This document shows, in pieces, positions 56,009 to 64,000 of a stretch of DNA of 64,000 bases (position 1 is the first letter of the stretch; each line of letters opens with the position of its first letter). Origin of the DNA: Moniliella sp. 'wahieum' (lineage: Eukaryota > Basidiomycota > Moniliellomycetes > Moniliellales > Moniliellaceae); NCBI GenBank assembly GCA_003971905.1, contig RSEE01000028.1, positions 310,001-374,000 on the forward strand, read 5' to 3'. The position numbers were made by a program, and so were the translations under genes. The notes under the pieces were generated by a model that saw nothing but the letters and a program-made list of their open reading frames with translations, had not been told where the DNA came from and made no database searches.

Positions 56009-59000
56009 TTAGAGAGCAAAGTTGGTGGGGAAAATGACGCCATCGCGACGAACGAGAAGAAGACGGTGGGAGGCAGGCGGGGGCGCAGCGGGCGTGCCAG
56101 CCAGTGGGAGGCCCGGAGGAACTTTGCAGATCAGCTGGGACGAGAGAGTGACATGCACCGTCGGCGCGACGTGTGTGCCGACAAAGACGTGGAGGTGGGC
56201 GCCGAGGTTTTCGCCATGGAGGACAAGGTAGGGTGTGCCGTGCTCGTCTCGGATTTCTTTGAGCTGGTACACGCGCGGGAAATGGGAGATGGGGGCGACC
56301 AAGGAACTGCTGAGTGGAGCCAGGGGAATCTCTTCTTTGCCCTTGGGCGTGGACCCAGCGAGAGGGAGCGGGATGGTGCCGGAGTCGAATGGGAAAGGGG
56401 GAGGAAGGGCTCGCTGTGACCTTGGTCCCCGCCTCTTCCCCCGGCCCCACATCCCCGACCAGTTCGGGCGGGATGCTGAAATTGTACTCGACCGTCTCGG
56501 CACCAACAATGCACCCACATTGCTCTTCGCCACGTCCAGCGCCAGGAATGGATTCGGCCGTTCGCATCTCAGCTCCTTCCTCGGCGCCATTTCCCCCCAT
56601 ACTAGACCAAGAAGCGGTCAGGCCTGGCGGCGCATAGCCCCCACCCGTGCTCTCTCCATCGTCGGCCAATGAAAACGCGCCCGACGCCCCGCTCTCCGAC
56701 TCGCCGTCAACTGACTGTTCGCGCCTCCGCGCCCTCGACGCGCGACGATCCTTTTGGTTCTGTGCCGACCAAGCTGAACTGCCCCGCCGAGTGTTGCGGA
56801 TGGGACCAGTACCCGCCACCTGCTGCGTCTCGGCGTCCGACACGGTGCCCGCATCCGCATGGCGGCTGCGCATCACCGACTCGGACCGGCGCCGTACGTC
56901 GACGGGGGAGGAAGGGGCCATCATACCCCGACTGAACGGGGACGCTGCCCGTGCTGCACGCGGACCGCTGTCTCGCGTCGGGAGCGGTTGGCTAGTTGCG
57001 TCCGGTGCGCTTGGGTCGGCTGCGCTCCATCCTCCGCCATTGGACAACGACCCGGACCGTTTCACCCCGCCCGCCGGGAGACTGATCCCGAGGCCGAGGC
57101 GACCGAGCCAGAGCGGCCTTGTGAGGACGAACTGGCTGCAAGCTCCAGGCGATCGTCATCCAGCTTGTGCACGCCCACCATTTCGTTGAGACAGGCGAGG
57201 AAGCTACCGCTAGCATTGGCTGGACCTGAGGGGGGCTCACCGGCGGCGAAGCCAAAGGCGGATGGTACAGCTCGAGGGCGAGTTTGTGCAGCTGGAGCAC
57301 GGGTGAGTCCGATGGTTCTCGTCCCAAGCCCATCCGCATCGACTGTACCCGCTCCCCTCCAGCCCCATCCGTTTGCACCGAGGCAAAGCCGCCAAAGAGC
57401 GATGTCCCCTTTTCCACTCGTCGTAGGACCATGGTCGGGGTGACAAAGCCAGTCACCAGGCACTGCAGGACCACAGGCCGGTTGTAGAGCACGGCTTGGG
57501 GCTGTTCGTATGGGGAGAAGGACAGTGCGTTGAGAGGGGGAGCAGGCAGAGGGTAGTCCCTGCCCGGTACGATTGGTTGGGCGGCGGGACTTGTTGAGCG
57601 CCCTTGCTACCCGAGTGGAGCAGGCTGGAGGATTCGTCACCAGCTGGCTTGGTTGGGTCGACGAGGTAAGACAAACGGATCCCAGTAACTGTCGGCCGCG
57701 ACAAACGAGTTGCCCGGCAACTTGTTCAAATCGTCTGGTGCGATCCCATCGTCCGTTTTGAACCGGGCCTCGATCTCGGTGCGGGCACACAAAGGTGCTT
57801 GGTTGAGGAAGCTTGGGCACGCTGGCGATGGAAAGGGAGACGATTGAACCATGAGTGATGAGCACTGGAAGAGCAGGTAATGGTTAGTCCTTTGCACAGT
57901 CTTTCGCTTTCAACAAACAGATGGGTAGGGGGGTTCCTTACTTTCCGACCCACGAACCGACTGGCGCTTTTTGACGGTTTCGAGATGATCCGAACGGGAC
58001 GCGAGGGGAACGTGCCGAGAAGTTTGTGCTGGCCTGGATGCACATTGGACGGAGCAGTAAGAGAGAATCGGCCTGAACGTCACGCCGCAAGGCCGCTTCG
58101 GTGTCGCTGGTCCCCGGGCGGGCAGCCATTTGGCCCATTTCCGACACGGCCATCTGCTTAACGTCGATTTGGCCAGGATCATCTCTTTCCACCCTTCCTC
58201 TGCGCCTCCCTTCCAGGCTGATGCGGGCGGATGAATGTCGACCACTTGGCCCTCGGTGTTCCACCAGCGTACCGGCATCCGAAACTCCACCGTTCGCGCG
58301 ACATTTGGCACCCGACCATCAACTGGCGCGGCTGCGACGTGGACACAAAACTAGCCTCGCGCCCTGCTTGCGCAGGACTATCCCGCACGGCATTCGCCTC
58401 CGTTCCACCCGACAGCGAGGCACTGACCAAACCAGTCGAAGATAGCCCTGCCCCGGTCCCCTCGGTCTCCGGTGAGGTAAGCGGCGTGACCCAATTGCTG
58501 CCCATCATCAAAAGCATCGGAGGAGGGCACATAAACCGTTTCTCCACTGGGCCATACGATTTTTGGACCACCTTGGGCGTCAAGGCCCGGACCAGTCGCT
58601 CGCCATTTTGTGAGCCCGGCGGAGCAGCCAGGTAGTCCTGCACCAGGCGGGCGAGGTGGGCGAGGTCGAGAGAATGTGGTATCTCCTGCCCTGCATCCAA
58701 TACTGAAGTGGTAGGAAACGAGAGGGGTCCCGCGCCCATGTGTCTACCGAAGACAAAGCAAGCCCCGCGGCCATTGGCACTGTTTGGGCTGAAGGTGCGC
58801 CCACCGAGTCGACCTGGTGTTGGGCCAAGGGCGAGACGGGAATTCCCAGAGGAGCGGTACTGGAATGCAATTGGGGTAGAGTGGCTGCGTCGTCGGGATG
58901 CTCTGAGGGGCCAACGCGGGCGGGGGGAAGGCCATGGTGGTGAATGGGTTTTGCTCCCCTTGGCCAGCAAGGGTAGCTTGCGGGGACAGTGGTAGCACGC

Positions 59001-60305
59001 TGCGCAAGGGTCCAGTGAAAGCGATCCATCGATGCTGTGGGACTGAGGGAGGAATACGGGCGTGTCGGGCGTCATGAAGGGCGATTCGTGCAGGTTGGTC
59101 GCCACAGGGGGAGGGCCCTCAGCAGGAAAAAAGCTTGGGCCCTGGGCCCGCCTGGGGGCCCCATGTCACCCGCCAAGGACCGAGGCGAGTTGGCTGGAGG
59201 GGGAAGGGGGCGATCCATCCAGATCCGGGGAAACGTGGCCGTTGACTCCTAGACCGAACGGATTGGATCCCATAAGATGCACTTCATCCGCTGCCCGCAC
59301 GGAAGGCGACGCAGGCGCCGGGCTGGTCGAGAACAGTGGAAGAGAAACGAAGTCCCGAAGGGCGGTGGGGATCTCGGGTTTGGGGTGAGTAAGGTGACGT
59401 GACAGCCGGCGGAGGCGGGGTAACGCCCACAGCGGACGGGGTGCTCACTGTGAGCCCCGTCGGCCGGGACCCGTGGCCAACAAGGTCGGTCTGTCCACGA
59501 GGACGACGCCGCCGTTGGAGGAGCGATTCAACCTCCGACTCGCCAAAGAAATGGCCGAGGGCGGAAGCATGATGGTGGCCATCGACGGCTCGAACGCCAA
59601 TGGGAGCATATGCCGGAGGGACCAATGTCGACGAGAGCTCGGGGGGGTTGGTTGTGCGCGAAGTAAGGTTTGATGCTAGAGGCGCTACCGGCCACGGAGG
59701 GGAGCCAGCACTGTATATGGACGTTGCGTCACCCAGGGGGAGGGGAAGGACTCGGTGGTGGGAGACTGCACCTGGGCGAGGCTAGGTTGGAGAACAAAGG
59801 GGGCCCCGCGGAGGACAGCAAGTCGAGGTTGGTGGGGGTAAAGAAGTTGGCTTGGGTCGAAAGGGAAGATGGGGCGAGGTCAAAGAAGGAGGCAGAGGGG
59901 CCAAATGCGGGGGAGACGGGGAGCGATTCGTGCTGGGCGGAAAAGAGAGGCGACATGTCGAGATCCGAGCTCAAGAGCGCCTGGCTGGGGCGACGCCAGC
60001 GCTGGGACTGGGTCGGCCAGTGCATGGTCCCTGGCGGGAGCAAAGGAGGGACGAGGGCCAAGCTGGGATCCGACAGGAAGAAGGGCTCGGGCTCGTGGGA
60101 GAAGATGAGGGCTTCGGCGCGTGTGGACAGAGGGGGGGGCGAGGAGCTGGAAGAGACGCCGGGCGACGGCGACGAGGACGGCTGGGAGCTCTTCAAGCTG
60201 AAGCTGTGCGGAACGGGCCGGGGAGGGGGTCGGTGGGGGCGGCGGGGGGATGGCAGGCGCGCCTGGCTCGGCCTGGTCCAAGGCGCTGCGCGGGTGGAAG
60301 GGCAT
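56009..60305 (-). CDS. CSL (CBF1/RBP-J/Su(H)) family transcription factor
   Basis: A nuclear DNA-binding regulator binding GTGRGAA-type sites, the family of fission-yeast Cbf11/Cbf12. From a candidate start at 60305 (MPFHPRSALDQAEPGAP) come some 500 disordered Pro/Ser-rich residues. The Rel-homology N-terminal DNA-binding domain has VVQKSYGPVEKRFMCPPPML (about 58570-58510), VEFRMPVRWWNTEGQVVDIH and PSRPVRIISKPSKSAS (about 58010-57965). After a 77-nt intron (57865-57941) comes ITHGSIVSLFNR. The beta-trefoil domain shows VVLQCLVTGFVTPTMVLRRV (about 57480-57420) and LQLHKLALELYHPP. After an inserted disordered stretch, VEYNFSIPPEL leads into the C-terminal IPT/TIG domain, TPYLVLHGENLGAHLHVFVG to LLLVRRDGVIFPTNFAL, with the stop at 56009. 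Many frame changes, probably errors. The start and N-terminal extent are uncertain. Confidence 0.83.
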
Positions 60306-61263
60306 GTGGGGGGCGGTGGTGGTGTGGTGGTGGATGGGAGGGGGTGGAGGGCGGCGGGACAGCTGTGACGGGGTGCTTGCCAGCCGCCCGGCCGCCGTCG
60401 ACCGCAGCGGCCAACCGGCCGGGGCAGGCCGGAGCACAGCCGGAATCGGAGCATCACGCACGGCTGCCTCAGCGCTCGTCCATCCATCCGCCGCGCGGCA
60501 TCACGCATCCAAACCACAGCTGCAAGCTTCAACGTACATGCCCGCTCCAGCTCACGCCCAGGCCCACTCTGTTCGCGGGCATCATGCATTCAACAGGGGA
60601 GCATGTCGGCTGCAGCACAGGACCAGTGGCGGGCGAGCAGCCGTGCGTCCTGGCGGCTGCCACCAGTGGCTTTGACGGCATCCAGGAGGAAAGCAGGCAC
60701 CAGCGCTGCGGCCCAGATCGAAGATCTAAGATCCCCAGATCATCGATCAAAGAGCGCCAGCGCCTATCGGCAACCCCCGGCCCACTGCCGTCTGGGGCGC
60801 CGTCTGGGGTGCGGCAGGGTGCCTGCGGCACGCAGCCTGCGATCCAACGCCTGTTACTAGCTGCTGATTACACGGTACCCGCGACAGGCGACAAGCACTG
60901 CGATCAAGATCTAAGAACCCGCAACCCAATCGACCTCAGATGCGCTGCCACCGTCTCAGTACCTCAGTCCTTGGGACTTGTACTTAGTACGCAGCAGCAG
61001 CCACTGCCCCTGCCCGTTCTGCTGCCTGCCGCCCAGGCAGCAGCCCATCCTCCCGCCACCGGCCGCCCCAGGCCCCAGGCCACCCCCTCCCCCACCTTCC
61101 CCCACACCCTGCTCCCGCAGCCACGGTAGGTGGAACCTGTGGATGTGACGTGGAACATGTAGCACGTGATGCGTGATACTTGGAAGCGCACGGGCCCGAC
61201 CCAAGCGAGTGACCCTAGTGAGTGCATCCGCATCCCCTGTGTGCTGCGAGCCGCTGCTTGTAC

Positions 61264-61842
61264 ACAGATGCATACATGATGCGTGACGCGTGACGCTGGC
61301 CTGGCGAGAGAGTGACTAGCGACTAATATCTGATGCTAGTGACTAGTGAGGCCCCACGCCTCAAGCTAGTCACTAGCTAGTCAGGTGGCCCGTGATGTGT
61401 GACGCGTGACGTGTGACTGGGTGACCTGTGACCCGTTGCGCGTAGGGCGGTAGAAATAACGCGTAAACGCGTCAGGCGTCTAATCGATCTAACCCATTAT
61501 GCATTACCCGTTACACGTTACGCGCTACCTGACTCGAATAATGGTGGCGGTTACCACAATATATCCGTCTCCACCTCCAACGTACCCAACGCACGCCAGC
61601 GCACAACCCTCCGACCTTGCCTTGCCTCCCCCTTCCCCCCAGGCCCCAGCGCCAGCCCCCTCCACCCCAATTCCAATGTGTACAGGGCTTGGCTTGTACG
61701 TACTGCAGGCGAGTACATAGCATGCATAACGCGCACGCCACGCATCTGTGCATTTGCGTAGCTAACTCCCTAGATTCACTGTGGTTGTTTCGTAGCGCTT
61801 GCGCTTTTGCGTTGTGGGGGAGTGGTGCGTTACGCGTTACGA
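61264..61842. repeat. Cluster of TGACGCG / NCGTTAC heptamer arrays
   Basis: TGATGCG TGACGCG TGACGC lies near 61277-61296, TGATGTG TGACGCG TGACGTG TGACTGG near 61393-61420, GCATTAC CCGTTAC ACGTTAC GCGCTAC near 61500-61528, and GCGTTACGCGTTACGAC near 61826-61842. All are 7-nt periodic with unit sequences drifting between blocks. Confidence 0.8.
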
Positions 61843-62959
61843 CTTGTTGGGGCAGCAGAGGAACAGCGGGACATGGGCCTTCTGTCTTCCATATCTCTAC
61901 CACGTCCTGCGATCCGCTCGGTGCAATCCTCTTCTCTCTCCCGCGGCCTGATTCCAGTGTCTGCCCGCTCAGCTTCCCTCTGTTGCTCGTCTTCGCCAAC
62001 AGGTGTGACTTGTGGCATGTGACGCGCGCGCAGCTTCGGCCACAGGGCTCTGTGGCTTTTGACTCGCTGGTAGAGTATAGCAGACGTTGAGTATACAAGT
62101 ACGACAGATCCTGTGAGTAGGACCTGCCAACGAAGGAGACGATGCGCAGAGGATATAGCATGGAGGACGAGATCGAAGAAGCATACGCATAACCCGAAGT
62201 GCCACCTGGAAGCGGCGCAGCGGAAAGCAAATGAGGACGAGCTGATGCTTCATCACTTATTCCAAGTGCGTTCGTCGGGCATCTTTCCGTTTGTCGAACT
62301 GCCACCCTCGTTAATGTAAAGGGCTTGCGCCCTTTTCTGGCTTCCGTCTCCCCACCTGGCCGATGGTTCCACGGAATACCGCCGGTGGGATTGAATCAAT
62401 CTCCTCATCTTTCTTTTTGTCTGGCATACGGCTTGGCCCTCACAAGCTTTTCCCATCCCGCCTAGCTCAAAATGGATCTGGGCTTTGCTTAGCACACAAC
62501 CAGGCTCGTGTCATTTGCCCTCCAGCCGTCCACGGGTTCCATGCCGTTCCAGAAGCGTCTTGTTCACAGGATGGTGCGCAGTGGTCACGCCAAATTGGGC
62601 GTGATATCTCAATCTACTCAGTGCTCGGGTCGACGCTGTTGCACCAGATTGTGTTGGTGAAATCGCGAAGGCTGCGGCAACATGCAAGCGCCCGTGTTGA
62701 TAGGAGCGAAGAAGCAGGGGCTCAAGTAACCCGCAAGCACGCTCAATGGGGTGCAGTCGCGCTGGGCCAAGTCTCTTACGGGCTCTAACCGCTGGCGGCC
62801 GGGATTGAATATTGAATGGGCCTGATCGCATTCATTGGTTAATTGAGCGTGCCGACAGAGGTAGTGGATCCCTGGGAGGGAGAAGACTATAATACTAAGA
62901 GCTGATATTTTTGCGACCAGGGCCATCGAGTGAGTTGCCCGTCGACACCCTTCCCGGGA

Positions 62960-62990
62960 AGTTGAACGTTGAACGTGTTGAAGGAAGAAC
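62960..62990. repeat. TTGAACG heptamers
   Basis: AGTTGAACGTTGAACGTGTTGAAGG: two adjacent TTGAACG units and a slipped third. Confidence 0.75.
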
Positions 62991-64000
62991 GTTGGCTGGT
63001 CCGGTCCTGGAACAGTTGCTCTTTAGGAGCTTTATATGGACCACCAAGACCGCATAACGGGGATCGAGAAGGGTTGCGCGGGGTTGCGCAGATGCCTGCC
63101 GATGCGCGTTTGAAGGCATCTCGATGGCATCCACGCGGCAAGGCGGCGTCCCTATAACCCTTCCCTACCTGAACCACGAGAGGGAGGATCGAGGATCGAA
63201 GACGCGGTTACTCGGTTTCGTGAGCTTGGCATAGGATACGCGATGTATGTGAGCTTTCCAGAATACCATGCAGAGCATGCACGCGATGCATGGTGGCCAA
63301 TGCTTACTGGGGCGGCAGCGGCATTCTGCATGCGGGGGAAGCAGTGGCGGCCATTGTTAACATGTTGAAGCGTTTTAACGTCTAACAGTGCAGCAGAAGG
63401 CCTGAGGCATGCCGCGTGACGCATGGCGATGTGTGATTCATGTGATTCTTCTCGCCACCTGGGTCTGCAGTCGCAGCCGCAGCCGCATGCAAGCGAGGCT
63501 GAGTAGGCGTGCCACATGTCAGATCTCAAAGAGCAGAGCAGAACAGCACAGGGCCATGCCGATGGGCAGCGCGGGACGGCACTGCGGGCGCTCGATCCTT
63601 CATTTCAGTAAGCATTGAATCGGTGACGAGCTTCATGATCGATGATCGAGGATACAAGAGTGGCTGGCGACCGATGACTTCATCGAAGACGCGTGACTGT
63701 CTGCGTCATTCGGGCAGGGCCTGGCAGCGCAGGGCTCCAGCGCACCAGCGCTTCAACCTGCTTCAGTTGCTGAGGCTCAGCGCACAGGCTGTGCGCTGCG
63801 GTAACTGGCACTGTGCCTCCCCATGACATGGACACCAGACGCACGTTGTGGATTGCCCCTTTGGCTTGCCCGATTTCCGCACCTGCTTCGGTGGCTGTTC
63901 CGCAGGCCAGCAGCGGGCCAGCGCACAGCAGGCGCCCGTTGCCATCAACTGCATCAAACATTGCATCAAACCCCAGATCCCAGCTGCTGGCTTGCCTCCG

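Larger units (their letters stand above)
60306..64000. other. 3.7 kb repeat-rich region without recognised genes
   Basis: Several overlapping frames of 100-264 codons exist on both strands but none is family-like or internally coherent. The region is dense in heptamer arrays (61264-61300, 61386-61440, 61496-61530, 61826-61842), AACGTT words (62960-62985, 63375-63388), CTAGTCACTAG-type words at 61310-61385, and a hairpin AAAGGGC-TTGC-GCCCTTT at 62318-62335. Confidence 0.5.

Noticed and set aside
61511-62305. 264-codon minus-strand frame in the repeat-rich end
   Set aside because: It runs through heptamer repeat DNA, its composition changes abruptly (Trp/Gly-rich at one end), and it resembles no family. 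Treated as chance.
61264-64000. Telomere or subtelomere
   Set aside because: No TTAGGG-type array is present anywhere in the window; the repeats are intergenic microsatellites also found mid-window.

Overview
This is nuclear DNA of a fungus, most likely a basidiomycete. Genes carry few, short introns (about 49-105 nt) with CTAAC/CTGAC branch sites, and promoters and coding regions are GC- and CT-rich. All the recognisable genes are eukaryotic/fungal: SIN3, CSL, HSE1, UTP17, CPSF30, URC1, glycogen synthase and the PDH E2 subunit. Intergenic heptamer repeats resemble those I remember from smut fungi, so Ustilaginomycotina is my best guess, at low confidence. No prokaryotic, viral or plasmid features were seen.

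Nearly every recognisable gene is cut by one or more frameshifts, and many sit at a homopolymer one base too short. I read these as sequencing/assembly errors, not biology, and annotate each gene as one locus across its frames. Two loci look decayed beyond that: a lone TrpG-type amidotransferase domain (188-1114) and a truncated condensin CAPG/Ycg1-like locus (16.4-18.4 kb).

Layout. 0-9 kb: TrpG remnant (+), long protein with histone-fold-like helices (-), CPSF30/Yth1 (+), glycogen synthase (-). 9-19 kb: 2.2 kb gap, a roughly 4.5 kb gene for a disordered repeat-rich protein (-), condensin remnant (-). 19-32.8 kb: MFS drug-type transporter (+), structured non-coding element near 21.3-21.7 kb, URC1 (+), 3-hydroxyisobutyrate-dehydrogenase-like oxidoreductase (+), UTP17/Nan1 (+), convergent peroxiredoxin-like gene (-). 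32.8-35 kb: gene-free block with a 56-nt direct repeat, hairpins and a second, partial copy of the 21.6 kb element. 35-48.6 kb: HSE1 (+), Slt2-like MAP kinase with atypical motifs (+), SIN3 (+), PDH E2 (+). 51.6-60.3 kb: membrane-anchored GH5 exo-1,3-beta-glucanase (+), PRO2 (-), CSL transcription factor (-). 60.3-64 kb: repeat-rich, no recognised gene.

The genes do not form a pathway cluster. They are mostly core functions: mRNA 3' processing, rRNA maturation, chromatin repression, ESCRT-0 sorting, central carbon, proline and pyrimidine metabolism, and cell-wall remodelling. The most unusual items are the two-copy structured element, the heptamer repeat family, a peroxiredoxin-like protein with a nuclear-signal-like N-terminus and no visible peroxidatic cysteine, and a MAP kinase with SSY and DYG in place of TEY and DFG.
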